Below, piece by piece: positions 23,418-35,587 of a DNA stretch of 64,000 nucleotides. Origin of the DNA: Camellia lanceoleosa (Eukaryota; Streptophyta; Magnoliopsida; Ericales; Theaceae); contig CM045761.1 of assembly GCA_025200525.1 (NCBI GenBank), positions 94,836,182 to 94,900,181 on the forward strand, in the 5' to 3' direction. Numbering within the stretch: the stretch's first letter is position 1; every line of letters begins with the position of its first letter. The notes below the pieces were generated by a model that searched no databases, was not told the DNA's origin, and saw only the letters and a list, made by a program, of their open reading frames with translations. The position numbers and the translations under genes were made by a program.

Positions 23418-23683
23418 AGATTAGGTTTTGTTCATGATACTTTTGTTAAAAACGTGTCTTTTTTACATGAAGATTACTATATCTATTATCCCCTTGGTCT
23501 TCCTTGTTTGGCTTGAAAGAAAAAGTGAAAAAGTGATAATAATGAGAGATGGGAGCTGAAACAGATGATGTAACAAGAAACTTGGGATATTTTAGAATTT
23601 TCAGAAGTATACTAATTTCTCCAAGTAAGAATGATGATTGAATTGAAAACAATAAATAAAAAAAAATGAAATAATACTATGAG
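23418..23683 (+). other. 3' UTR and proximal downstream region of the transporter
   Basis: Shares order with 383-694. Several AATAAA-like hexamers (aataaataa near 23650) could serve as poly(A) signals. Copy 1 has an extra stretch of about 40 bp at 432-470. Confidence 0.5.
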
Positions 23684-23694
23684 CCCACTTTAGG

Positions 23695-25362
23695 GATTTT
23701 TCCCTAATTAAGTTAAAATAGTAACTTAATTCTTAAATTAAGCTTAGTTTGGACGAAATTTTTAAATTAGACTAAAGTGCTATTAGAAACCACGCTTTTA
23801 CTGTTTTCAGGCCTTACCTGTGAAAAATTTGTGAAATAGTAAAAGCGTGGTTACAAACCACGCTTTTAAGGATTTTTTTTTTTTTTGAAAAAACGTGGTT
23901 TAGAACCACACTTTCAATACATTCACTCCACGCACTTAGTCTTTTTTTTTTTTTTCTCTCTCTCTCTCTCTGACACACTTATCTCTCTCTCTCTCTCTCA
24001 CATAACAAATCAATATAATTTTTAATATATATATAAATTTTATTTTTTTAAATTAAAACCAATATTAAATATATATAATAATAATTTATAATAGTAAATA
24101 ATAATCAACTATATGAAATTAAGATCAACATTTTCAAATAAATTTTTTTTAATTATTTTTTTAATTAATTTTTTTTTTCAATTAATCTTTTATTTCAATT
24201 AAATTTTTTTCAAATATTTTTTTTCCCAATTAATTTTTTTTTCAAATAAATTTTTTTTCAAATAATTTTTTTAAAATTAAATTTTTTTCAATTATTTTTT
24301 AAATTATTTTTTTTTCAATTATAATATGTGTGATCCCATTGTCATAAATAATAAAAATAAGTATAAATATTTTAGGCCGCACAAACGCGTTTGGTTTGAA
24401 CAAAATGTTTAAAAAAATTTTAAAATGTAAAATAAAAATATGTTTGTTTAGTCTTAAAATATTTATATTAATTTTTATTACTTTTGACAATGGGATCATA
24501 TATATTATAATTGAAAAAAAATAATTAAAAAAATAATTGAAAAAAATAATTATTTGAAAAAAAAAATTAATTGTGAAAAAAAAATATTTGAAAAAAATTT
24601 AATTGAAATAAAAGATTAATTGAAAAAAAAATTAATAGAAAAAAAAATTAATTGAAAAAAAAATTATTTAAAAATATTGGTCTTAATTTCAGATAGTTGA
24701 TTATTATTTGCTATTATAAATTATTATATATATTTAATATTGGTCTTAATTTTATAAAATAAAATTTATATATATTAAAAATTATATTGGTTTGGCGTGT
24801 GTGTGAGAGAGATAAGTATTTGTGTGTTAGAGAGAGAGAGAAGACTCTCTTCGTTTGGGAACAGGCTAATTTAGTAACTTTTTAGCTATTTGGCTAAAAT
24901 GTGATGTAAAAAAAACTAGTATGTTTGGGATGACTTTTTGACTTTTTACGAAAAGATGTGCAAAAAGTAGAGAGAAAAAGGGAATCTTTGACTTTTTGAT
25001 ATGGATTGTTTGCTTTTTGACTTTTTTAGTAACTTTTTGACTTTTTGGCTAAAATAGCCTCTTGCCAAACGAGGCCGTGCGTGGAGTGAATGTATTGAAA
25101 GCGTGGTTCTAAACCACGTTTTTTCAAAAAAAATTCTAAATTATGAAGAAATTTTTTTTCCTTAAAAACGTGATTTGTAACCACGTTTTCTTAATTAAAA
25201 GCGTAATTTGTAATCACGCTTTTACTATTTCACAAATTTTCCGCACGATAGGTACAAAAAGGTTGAAAGCGTGGTTTACAACTACGTTTTAACCTAATTT
25301 GAGAATTCCGTTCAAATGAGACTTAATTTGAGAATTAAGTTGCTATTTTTTAGGGAAAAGCT
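23695..25362. mobile_element. Foldback (MULE-like) MITE, copy 2, with a nested MITE
   Basis: Same element and same site as 706-2109. Left flank CCCACTTTAGG (23684-23694), right flank CCTGCTTTAGG (25363-25373; two changes from the left). Long inverted-repeat arms with AACCACGCTTTT motifs in both directions. It is longer than copy 1 mainly because of the insert at 24846-25075. No coding capacity. Confidence 0.75.
24846..25075. mobile_element. hAT-like MITE nested in the foldback element
   Basis: Left end 'cttcgtttgggaacaggcta' and right end 'tagcctcttgccaaacgagg' are inverted copies. Between them are tandem 'aactttttgactttttggct' blocks. The sequence is missing from copy 1 at the matching place (about 1852), so there is a filled and an empty site in the same window. 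Target duplication not clear. Confidence 0.7.
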
Positions 25363-25373
25363 CCTGCTTTAGG

Positions 25374-26930
25374 TACTTTGAGTTTATCTTGAATGAGTGT
25401 TGTAGGGTTGAAATTGAATTTATTTATTGTAAAATTTATATATATAAATATGAACTATGAGATTATAATTTTGAGTAATTAAGTTGATAAAAAAAATTAA
25501 ATTCGAAATTTTTGGAAAAGTTACACTGACATGAATATTTAAAAAAATATTTTTAAATTAATGATAAATTTTATAAATATTAAAATATAAATTTATAAAC
25601 TTTTTCTTGTAATAGTAATTAATTTTTTGAAAAGTCACTCACACGTGATTTTCCAAAACAAAATTTTTACGTAGCCAAGTTTGGTATTGGTAGTTGTCTT
25701 GTTACTTTTATGCGTTTTTATATTATATGTTATATTAATGGATTGATATTTTTTCATATTCATACCTCAATATAAAAAAAATTGATAGGTTTGTGGAGTC
25801 CATCACGGATGTCATTTTGATGATTCAAATCATAGAATTTTCAATGTATATTATTCATAAAAAAAAATAAAAAAATTTCAATTCGATAATCATAATATTT
25901 TTATTTTATCGTATTTATTTTTAAAAAATTAGATGATTTATTTTTAAAAATATATTTATCGTTTATTTTTACAGAGAGATGCAATACAATGAAAATAATT
26001 TAAATAAATATAAAAAATATTACATACACACAAAAAAGTTAAAAAGATTCTAAATATTAATAATTAATATCACATTGTTTTCACTAACATATAATAATTT
26101 TTTTAAAATCTCTCTAAACAATAATTTTCCCTAATATTTATAAGAATTTTGCATCCGAGTATCAAAAAGCCTAGGAGCACAGAAGATAAAATACAAAAAC
26201 TAAACACAGAAACTATTTACCGGTTGTCTACCCGGACGACTGAGCAGAGCTATTAGCCACCTGTCAACAATAATTTTCCCTAATAATTTTCTCGAACGAC
26301 TAAGCAGAGTTGTCAGCCACTCGTTGTCGACTACTTTCTCAACGCGTGTGCTTATTACCAAAACACATTAAATCTTGAACGAAATAGCATATGATCTCAT
26401 AGGAATGGACTTTTCACCAATTAACTTTATTTATAAATAGTCGCTAACTTGTTTTTTAAATTAAAAATATATCTATATATATATATCATATTTTATCACC
26501 ATTCTTGGTATGTACTGGAGAGATTGTGATCCTCTCTTATCCAACAATAAGTGTAATAATTTTTTTAATTTAAAATTATTATAAATTCATATGGGCTTTT
26601 ACTCATAAATTCTATTGTATACACTTATATGTCACTAGGTATCATGACTTTTTTTTCCTTAATTTATTCCCATTATATAAGTTGTTTGGAAGACAAAATA
26701 TGTGAGACATTTTTACCCTTAATTTTGTGCGATAGCAAATCTAGTAAGCCAGCAACATACTTGTATGGAAATTAATATTTTTTTATGTTTCAAACTTTAT
26801 AATTTCATATTTTCGATCTATACAGCAATTTTTTATATAAAAAATTTATTGCTTTAAAAACTATTCAACGATATCTAAAAAAACAATATCTCAACTAATT
26901 ATAAAATTATGTAAAATAAATAATAATAAC
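25374..26930. other. AT-rich intergenic DNA, no gene seen
   Basis: Matches 2121 to about 3820 of the first copy. Only low-complexity frames. Confidence 0.6.
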
Positions 26931-27101
26931 GGAAATGCTAGAGAGCTCGAAATTTTGGGGCTCAAATGCCCCGAAATTTCCACTTTTGGAAATAAAAAAA
27001 AAAACCAAGGCAAAAAAAAAAAGAAAAAAAAAAACAGAATTGCCAAAACAGGAAATTTGAGCCAAATTTGAGCCAACTTTTTGAGCTACCAACCATTTTC
27101 C
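26931..27101. mobile_element. Small MITE related to 18400-18917
   Basis: The left end 'ggaaatgctagagagctcgaaa' and the right end 'ttttgagctaccaaccattttcc' are inverted copies. They share the GAGCTACCAA terminal motif with the MITE at 18400. It is absent from copy 1 (near 3822), where the AAT-repeat host sequence is uninterrupted. Confidence 0.6.
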
Positions 27102-27132
27102 TAATAATAATAAAAACTATAAAACTTCTCCC

Positions 27133-27141
<9 letters not shown>

Positions 27142-27161
<20 letters not shown>
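27142..27161 (+). repeat. G20 homopolymer
   Basis: Twenty consecutive G after a T-run; the first copy has only about six G here (near 3849). Likely length-unstable, and its exact length is doubtful in the assembly. Confidence 0.85.
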
Positions 27162-27164
<3 letters not shown>

Positions 27165-27816
27165 GGTAAACTTCACACTTGTTTGAATTTGAAAATATGA
27201 AAATTTTCACTTTTGAAATTTCACATTTTTTTAAAATGTCACATAGTTTCTCAATTAAACAAAAACAAAAACAAAAACAAAAAAATAAAAAATAAAAATT
27301 CAAACTTTCAATTTCTAATGCAGTGTGAAATTTCACATATTGTAAATGACAAATAAAATAAATTTCATAGTGTCATATTAAGTCCTAAAGATATTTTTTT
27401 AAATTTATAATTTTTTTGTTGAATGATTTTTGTAATTTTATAGAATAAAAAATGTGAATGTTTACACTTTGTTATGAATAAGAATAATGTGAATATTATT
27501 ACTAGTCCGAATTACCTAAAAAAAAAGACTAATGTGAATTGTTTTTTTCTTTTTGAAAAGTGTGAATATTCACACTAGTTTTTACATTTTCTAAAAATTA
27601 ATAGTATTTTATTTATTGAAAATATTAATATTCGCATTTATAATTATCACATATTTTAGAAAATTTACACTAAAGAGATTCACGTTATCATCTAACTATG
27701 GAGATTTTTTTTGGGAATTGAAATATTTTGATAATATGTATATATAAAATAAAAAAATAAATCGTATTGTAGAAGATAAATTAGATTAGATACTCTAATG
27801 AAATATTCTCCTATAA
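27162..27816. other. AT-rich intergenic DNA, no gene seen
   Basis: Continuation of the segment shared with copy 1 (to about 27755), then unique AT-rich sequence up to the MITE at 27817. Confidence 0.55.
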
Positions 27817-27895
27817 GAGTATCTCCAATCCTTCATCAAATTTAAATTTGATGAAAAATTGATGAAATCGATACTTCAACCGTTTCATCAACTTG

Positions 27896-27900
27896 GTATC
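27896..27900 (+). repeat. Target site duplication of element A (left copy)
   Basis: GTATC directly before TGTAAACACC; the same GTATC follows the 3' LTR at 60405-60409. Proves that 27901-60404 is one insertion. Confidence 0.93.
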
Positions 27901-28613
27901 TGTAAACACCCCATTTTTGACCGACCTTAAGACTCAGACGTCATCACTTGAGTGCATGGTGATAGTGCATATTGTGCTCGTTTCGAGTTTCCGGAGTTTC
28001 GGCTGAGTGCCTTGTCTTCGGGCTTCTGAACTCTTTGTGCTTTGGCTCGGTTTGTGGACCGAATTTTGTTTTCCTTCCCTGGAGGGAGGGAGGGGTCTTG
28101 TAAACCCCCTTTTGTGGTCGTAGACCACTTTTCTCGCTTGGAGTCCAGTTTTCGATTTTTGGAGCCTTCGGCTGCGCGCCTTGTCTTGGGACTGCTTAAC
28201 GTTATCTGTTTGGCTTGATTTTTGAACCATGCCTTGTTGCCTCTGCTCGGAGGAACACTGTGGTCCGAGAGACCATTTTTGTGGTCATAGACCACTTTGG
28301 ATGCCCGTAGACTAGTTTTCAAGGTTTCCGGCTGTGCGCTTTGCCTCCCGAACTTTCGTCTTGCATCCTTTTTGGTTTATTTTTGGTATAAACCTTGTTT
28401 TCTTTGTTTGGAAGGTGGTACAAGGGTGGGAGACCAGTTCTTCCCCTTGGAGACCACTTTTCTTCCCGCCAGCCAGTTTTCTGGTCTGATAACTGGCTTT
28501 ATTGGTCTTTGGGCCACATTTTCTGGTCGGCTACCACACCACTGCATTGTTTTCGTGCTGTAGACCCTCTCCAACCATGGCCGACCAGTTTATTTCTTGG
28601 GAGACCACTTGTG

Positions 28614-28664
28614 GTGGTCGGCCGACCACTTCAAGTAGCTGGCCGACCACTTCAAGTGGTCGGC
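28614..28664. promoter_or_regulatory. GGTCGGCCGACC palindrome cluster in LTR A
   Basis: GTGGTCGGCCGACCAC (28614-28629) is a perfect 16-bp palindrome. It is followed by a second inverted pair, GGCCGACCACTT and AAGTGGTCGG, about 20 bp on. Equivalent clusters occur at 11365-11465, 13010-13100, 39730-39840, 41205-41320, 43795-43875, 51350-51460 and 55845-55970, always near the G-box/TATA region of each LTR or in its distal part. Confidence 0.6.
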
Positions 28665-28730
28665 TGCTTTTTGTCACATTTTTGGAGATATTTTCATCCA
28701 ACTGGCACAACTGGAGGGCACTAAAATCAT

Positions 28731-28752
28731 CCTCCATACACGTGTATGGAGG
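28731..28752. promoter_or_regulatory. 22-bp perfect palindrome with G-box core, LTR A
   Basis: The half-site CCTCCATACAC is followed at once by its exact reverse complement, creating a central CACGTG G-box (bZIP/bHLH site class). It lies 50 bp upstream of the TATA box. The identical 22-bp palindrome is in LTR C (41391-41412); LTR B keeps 14 bp of it, and the 3' LTR of A has lost the CACGTG core (56034-56053). Confidence 0.7.
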
Positions 28753-28768
28753 GATGGCCTTGAACCCT

Positions 28769-28808
28769 AAGCTTGTCCAACAAGCTTGAGCCTTGGTTCT
28801 CTATATAA
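28769..28808 (+). promoter_or_regulatory. Hairpin and TATA box of LTR A
   Basis: AAGCTTG-tccaa-CAAGCTT (28769-28787) can form a 7-bp stem. TATATAA follows at 28802-28808, then a CT-rich initiator region (cccctcctccctcctc). This is the probable transcription start region of the element. Confidence 0.7.
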
Positions 28809-31800
28809 GAGAACCCCCTCCTCCCTCCTCTAGGTTCAGATTTTGTGCCTTAAGATATACATACACATCTTTGTATCTATCTTGCTATTGTTCTTCATTT
28901 TTGTGCCTTAAAGTGTAGTTTTATCATACTTTAACACACAAACACACACTCAAACACCGTCTTTTTGTTGCTCAGGTGCTTAGGAGCTGGTTTTGGTGTT
29001 GTTGGACTGGTTTAAGCTCAAAGAACTTGCTGGAGTTGCAGCTTTAAAGGTATTCTTCAAGGGTGAGTCAACTAGCCCTTTAACCCTTTATTTTGCTTAA
29101 GCTTTTGGACCTATTTGCGTGTTGATTTAAGCTTAACTTCCTATTGCAAAAAGTTCTATTTTTTAGTCCTTAAAATGTTTGTTGAAGGTCACTTTTTTGT
29201 TGGGGGTGGTCTACCCCCTCTTAGGCCTTGTTAGGCCATATTTTAAGCCATCCCTTTTGGCTCTTGTTCTAGCCTTTGCATGACCTTTCTACCACTGAAA
29301 TCCAAAGGATTTTCAGTGGTAGAAAGGTGGTTTTGGGATCCCAAATAGGAGAGGGTCATCCCCTCTCCTTGTGTCTTGTATACTTGCCATATATGCCTCA
29401 TGTTTGAGCATGCTTATTAAGCTTGTGTTGGCTTATTCTTAGCATGTATTTGGGGTTATTTTGAGATGGCATGCCACTGTTTTTGGTTGTCTTAATCATC
29501 CCTTGCATGCCTTATATACTTGTAGTGTAAATCTTACAAACTAGTCTTGTGTGCCTCATGTTTGAGCATGTCTTTCTAGCTTATGTTGACTCCATTTTAG
29601 CATGTTTTTGGTGATGTTTTGCCATGTCATACCTCTGTTAAGGTTTGGTTTGGTCGGCCCATGCATGCTCCATGCACTTGTAGTGCATTTCCCTTCACTA
29701 GCCTAATGTATACCATGCTTTAGACTATCATTCTAGCATGTTTTTGGCTTAACTCTAAGAATTTTTTGTCCATGTTTTAGCATGATTAAGCTCTAATTTG
29801 TATTGTTTTGGTCATGCATGCCATGCTTTGTATAGTTATAGTGCAGTCTAGCTTGTTAGCTTTGTGTATCAAGTCCACTAGCATGCATTGCTTAACCTAT
29901 TTGAATGATTTGACATCATTTGTTATGTGATTTTAGTTCATGTTTCATGGTCATACACTTGCACCTTTCACTTATTCAATGCGTTGGAGGGTTGGTCCTT
30001 TATGCCTTTAACATGAACCGTTGCGTATGCCTTCATGTCTAAGCTTGCGAGCTATCATTTCAATGTGTTTTTGGGGTTATTGTGCCATGATATAACTCTG
30101 ATTTTTGTTGATTAAGTCATCTCATGCTTGGTCTTGGTAGGTGTAGTGTAATCCACCTTATTTACCTTGCATGATCCATGCCTCATGCCCTTTATGCTAG
30201 CTTGTTTTGGCTTCCTTCCATACATGTTTTAGACTCATTTTGACATGTTCTAGGACTGTTTTGGGTTGCCTTTGCCATATGCTTCATGTTTTGCATAGTT
30301 GTAGTACAAATGCCTATGTTAGCTTCAAGCTTTGGGTACCATAGCATGCTTCATTCGCATCATGTATATGATTTGGCATCATTCATGTTATTTCAGAGCA
30401 TATAGGGCTTCCATGTTCCTATTTCTTTCATGCTTTGAGTGCTTGTGAGTGTTATGCATTGTTGCCTAGTTTGTGGCGTAGCTTGTATGCTTGCATGCCT
30501 AGGCCTTTAAGCCCTTATCTCAGCATGTTTTGGTCTTTGTTTTGACCTACTTAAGCTCTGTCCATGATTGGTTCAATCATTTGTGCCATGTTTTGTATGC
30601 CCTTTGTGTAGTCCCTTTAATGGCTTTGTGCCTTAGGCCCTCTTGCATGCTTTACTTGTGTTGTTTGAATGATTTGGCATCATTTCACACTTGATTTCAG
30701 AGCCTTTAGTGTCGTCACACTTCCATGTTTATTGCTTCTTCATCATGCTTGAGAGTTGTGTTCTTAGGCCTAGTTGATGGGCCATTACATTGAGCATGCA
30801 TGCCTTGCATTTCGTGCCTTTGTTTTGGTGTTATGGCCACTGATTTGGGCATGACTAAGGTCTATCCATTATGGTTTAAGTCCATCAAGCATGTTATGTG
30901 AATGTTGTTGCATTGCATCATGTTGTTGCATGCTTATGTTGCCTTGCACTGTGCATGCATTAGCATTGTTTGCATGTCATTAGCTTTGTTAAATTGATCA
31001 TCTTACATCGCATTGAGTATGCCATGTTATTCTTTGCATTGAGTATGCCATGTTAGTTGCATTGTGTTTTGCATGCCTTGCATTGCATGTTTGCATGCTT
31101 AAGCTACATTACATGTTTGCATGCTTGAGTTGCATTGCATTTTGTTTGGATTAAGTGTTAGTCCAAACACGAGAAAAGAGAGACGTTTCATACTCGAAGT
31201 GATGAAACGTGCCTCAATTTTCGGTCGCAGATCCTCTTGATCATACATGATAAAGGTCAAGGCTTTATGTGTTTATGTGTGTATTCATTTCATATTGAAT
31301 TGTGCAATTTGGCTTCTCGACCATCATGCATCGAGATGCGTGATTGGTGGCCCGAGGGTCGAGAACTGCACTCCCTTGAGCTTATGAAATGATAGGGAGG
31401 GTGGTTGTGCATACATATCTTGCAAATACATTGCCATGCTCTTTCTTGCTCTCTGTTGTAGCAAATTGGAGAAGTACAACAACAACTGGTCGGCCAGCCA
31501 GAAAAACAAGCTGGCCGACCACTTTTTCTGGTTTGCAACAATGGAAAGCGGTCAGCCAGTGGCTCAAAGCATCTCTAGGTGGTCGGCCATGCTCCCATAG
31601 GTCCTCAAGGTATGTTAGAAGCTTTCTGGAACTTGGTGCAAGGTTCTAAGAACAGTTGCAAACAGAGGCAAATCGGGGCATTGCGACGGATTTCCGAACA
31701 AGGCAATCGGGCATGCGTGCATTCTTCTCCCTCTGGGGACATTGATTTATCGTTTTACTTAACTAATTTGCTTAGCTAGTTTATGCTTTGGTTTTGTACC

Positions 31801-33092
31801 TAATTAGTTAATGCGTTTAACTATTCAATTTGTGTTGTAATAACTAGTTAGTTAATTCGTTAGTTAATTAGCTTCGTTTTGTACTTAATTAGTTAGCTTG
31901 TTAGTTAGCTAGTTTTGTGATGTAATAATTAGTTTAATTAGCTTAGAATAGCTAGTTAACTTCTTATTCAGACCCTCCATTAAGAGGGTTAATCGTTGTA
32001 ATAAGCGTGCATGTGTGTGATGCATGTCTTCCAACCCCCATTTCTTTCTCCCTTTTACTTAACCGCTTACAATGGTTAGTTTTAGGGCATATTTCAATTA
32101 GCATCCTTATGCTTCGCATGCGTGCATCCATTCATCTGTATTGCATGCACCGGGCTCGACGCATCATACTAACTGCATTATATTTCAAATACACTTACTT
32201 GAATACGTGTTCAACAGCATGTTATCAAGTTGCATTTCATATGCCATCTTAGAATAGCCAAGCCTATTTTAGTTGCATCCTTGCATGTGTTGCATTAACC
32301 ATCTTAACATGAACTAGGGTCATGCATGATTTCTAACTAGTTCTCTGTTTTGGCTCGGAGTACACTGTGAGTGTTTACGCTTTAGCATATTGCATGTGTG
32401 TTAATGCTGCCATGTTTTAGCATGCTTGCCATGAGGCTAACTACTTATTTGATATAACTGCCTGAATGCCTGTGGGTGAAGGTTGGATTGCTTGAATTGG
32501 AACAATTCATCAAATCCTCGATTTAGCCTACTTACAAGTAGCAAACTTCAAATCTTTTTTTCATAAACGAATATGTAATGTTTTGTTCCAAATTAGGCGA
32601 TCTAGTCTATACTTGTATGTTGTGTGCATCACATAGTAAGATTAGCTAATTAACGGGAATAAGAACACATGTGTTTTAAAAAACAACATATCATGCTTAG
32701 TACATGCCGATCTTTGATCGGGCGAACGGGGGTGCACATTGCATGACCTTCCCCTTTCGTATCCAAATTCCTGAGCCGAGACAACTTTGGTGATGACGGA
32801 CACGTGGCCTTAGGCATGAGTCAAGGTTTTCTAAATTTCCCTAAAATAAAATATTTAGGTGGCGACTCTGTATCTGGCAAAGCAGTCCATGTTTGGCACT
32901 TCTTTATAAAAATCAGTTTTCCAAAACGATTTGCCAGATTTGGACTCTTTGCTGATTTATCAATCTTACATTACACTTTGTGAGATCAGATTAAGAACCG
33001 TGACATTGAGTCCGAACTGTAGTAACTAGAGAACAAAACGAATTTCGTGCCCTTCGCACATGTGAGCCCGTGGAGTTCTCGGGCATCTCTGA

Positions 33093-33862
33093 TTCGTGAC
33101 TCATTTGGGATTTAAAGAACTTGACTCGAACTCATGATATCTTGTTTTGGTTACACTTATGTGTTTCTTTGCATTGCATTTGCATTGGTGCGCCTAAGAC
33201 ACCGTGTTCGTCGTCTGCTATTCCTGAACTGTTTGCCTAAGGCTGTGTGCCATAAGGTTGACTGGTTACGGGCTCTGCCACGATGGGAACACAAACCCCG
33301 ATTGTTACTGAGACACCCCTTTTGACCATTTGGCTTAGTGCATATCGGAATCCGTAGTAACCATTCCCAACTAGGACAAGTTGCTTACCCGATTATAGGT
33401 TGTTTGAAACCGCTGTGTGCGTAATGAAAACCTAGCTCCTGACAAAATAGGACAGGGAAACCCTACCCCACGATAGGGGTGTTTTGGCTCTCCTTTGCTT
33501 GCTACGTACGTTTAGAGTGTGCCTCTATAGGAAAGCATGTATCATTTTGCAAGTCTGAGTATCAGGCTTGAGGGCATCTCTATTTGGGGAAATTAGTTTT
33601 ACCTGAGGGTATTAGATCTAGATTTAGGGTAGCTAATTAGGCAACAGAGATCAGTGTTTGAGAATAGTGTGTTCAGCTTACAAATATCAACTGTGTGTTA
33701 TGTTTATTTAAGCCGTTATGCTGTTCGTTTTCATGGTCGTTTATTTCATTATTATTCTTTATTTATCTTTTTGCAAGGTAGTTTAGCACAATTGCATCCG
33801 ACCAGGCAGATATTCGCCAAGCACTCTGGGTTAGAGGTCGCAGACTTCATCGATCCAAGAAT
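33093..33862 (+). mobile_element. PBS and leader of element A
   Basis: Position 33096 onward (GTGACTCATTTGGGATTT) is a mutated form of the intact primer site in B (TGGCGACTCTGCTGGGGATT), with the same downstream 'aagaacttgactc'. The leader has a short frame from 33134 (MISCFGYTYVFLCIAFALV, 63 aa) shared in its start with B. Before gag is a T-rich tract and 'ttgcaag', which could be a splice acceptor. Confidence 0.6.
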
Positions 33863-35587
33863 TTGATAGACAGACAACCAGTGTACCACTTATTACCCCC
33901 AGTTATTAGAGGGAGATCAGCTAGGCGCAGTGCATTGGTACAGCGGTTGCCAGATCAGTGGTCCTTGAGTAGTCGGGTTGAGATTTCCGAGTTTACTGCA
34001 GAGACAGATATACCGGGTGTTCAGTTAGACCAGCACAATATGGCAGGTATGGAAGAGATGATGCGTCAGCTCCAGGAAAGTATGCAAGCCATGTAGCAGA
34101 ATGCGGTCCGTCAGGCAGAAGTGTCTGTACGTCAAGCTGAAGTAGTGACCCAACAGGCAGAGTTAATCGCCAGGCCATAGTAGCAAACCGGAGCATCTGC
34201 TTCACACCCACCTCCCCCACCTAGGGTTCCAACACCAGGGGAGACAGCAAACGTCCAGGAAAATACGGACGTCCCAACGGGGCCTGCTCCACCCCCAATC
34301 CTACCTCAGCTATCCAAAGCGCCCACTAATCTAGTGGATTCACCCTTTGAATTTGAGGTGGATCCAACAGCACTAAAAGTGAGTAAGCTAGAAAAGCTTT
34401 TCAAGAAGGCCCAAGGCGTGAAATCCATTCCAGATATAGAGGATGGATACACCGACTCAGCCGTGATGTTGTTAGATTGGTTTAAGATGCCACACATTGA
34501 TCGCTTTGACGGGTCTGGAGATCCTATGGTGGACCTGCGGCTATTTTCGGATATCTTAAGGCCAATGGGCCTCTCCAAATTGCAGAAGCTTTCCTTGTTT
34601 GGCCGGACCTTGTCGGGTGTAGCGGCTATTTGGTATGCAAAATTGGAGGACTCTGTTAAGAGGAACTGGGAGGAGATGGCTAAGGCCTTCATAGCTCAAT
34701 ACTCCTATAACACGCAGATCGAGGTCACAACTCGTGATCTCGAGACAACTAGGCAAGAACCGAAGGAGAGCTTTTCCGATTTTGTGACCCGCTGGAGGGC
34801 TAAATCCTTGATAATGACCATCAGGCCGGTGGACAAAGATCAGATACGAATGGTTGTGCGCAACCTCCAGCCCAAGCTCATGCAAAAGATGATCGTCCTC
34901 CCCCTTCCCACCTTCGCGGACTTACACGAGATGGGTGCAGATCGAGGACGCCATGAAACAAGGTCTCATTGATCATGAGAGAGAGCAGCCTAAGAGGGCA
35001 TTCAACCGCAGCACAAATACAGGCACGAGTAGAGCTACAGCTGCCAGAGCTTCAGATGTGGGCATGGTCACCATCACCACCCCAAAAACCCTTGCAGCTA
35101 CACCATTTACCGGTGTGTCCAGAAGTAGCTCGCAAATAGCCAGGTATGCACCCAGAGGCCAAAGAACCTTCACCCCACTATACATGCCCTTGTCCAAAGC
35201 TTTTGGGGTTTTGATCAAGAAATGGCACTTGAAATCCCTAGAGCCGCGACCATTACCAGAAAACTTCCTCCTTTCCATAACCCAGCAAAGTACTGTGCCT
35301 ATCACCAACAACATGGTCACGAAACCAACCAGTGCTTTCGATTACATCATGAGATTTAGGATCTCATTGACAACAGGGTGATCATGCCTCCAGAGAAACC
35401 GAATGTCATAACCAACCCACTCTCGCCACATAACCAAGCTCCACCTCCCAAACGCATCAACCTAATCCAAACCTCGATCGTTCTGTATGACCCGAGTATA
35501 TATATCACCCCTTCTCACCTACCCAAGCCAGAGGTGTTCATTCCTGACAGCACTGACTTGTGCATGTTGGACATCTCACAAACCTAA
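33863..35587 (+). pseudogene. gag: gag of Tat element A (broken)
   Basis: Frame from about 33863. The N-terminal region is Gln/Met-rich (MMRQLQESMQAM), followed by a Pro-rich linker and the retrotransposon gag domain at 34440-34900: FKMPHIDRFDGSGDPMVDL, AAIWYAKLEDSVKRNWEEM and SFSDFVTRWRAK. Distally (35260-35370) is a C-x2-H-x4-H-x4-C pattern (CAYHQQHGHETNQC) that acts as the nucleic-acid-binding knuckle in this lineage. Gag forms the virus-like particle in the cytoplasm. Four in-frame TAG codons (34094, 34178, 34181, 35357), a terminal TAA (35585) and a temporary frame change (about 34935 to 35255) make it inactive. Confidence 0.85.

Larger units (their letters stand above)
27901..33092 (+). 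mobile_element. 5' LTR of element A (5.2 kb)
   Basis: Starts TGTAAACACCCCATTTTTGACC. The 3' end is set by alignment with the 3' LTR (TCTCTGA here for TCTACA there). Contains a GGTCGGC/GCCGACC cluster (28525-28665), a G-box palindrome (28731-28752), a small hairpin (28769-28787), a TATA box (28802-28808), a long TG/CATG-rich stretch (29400-31150) and a second GGTCGGC cluster (31485-31590). Small frames inside are not genes. Confidence 0.9.

Noticed and set aside
31290..31649. Frames at the second GGTCGGC cluster, present in both LTRs of A, as a conserved gene
   Set aside because: Similarity is explained by LTR identity. Both strands are open, as is usual for short GC-rich repeats.
34556..34885. 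109-aa minus-strand frame in the gag region
   Set aside because: Shadow of the gag domain, whose plus-strand frame has the known motifs.
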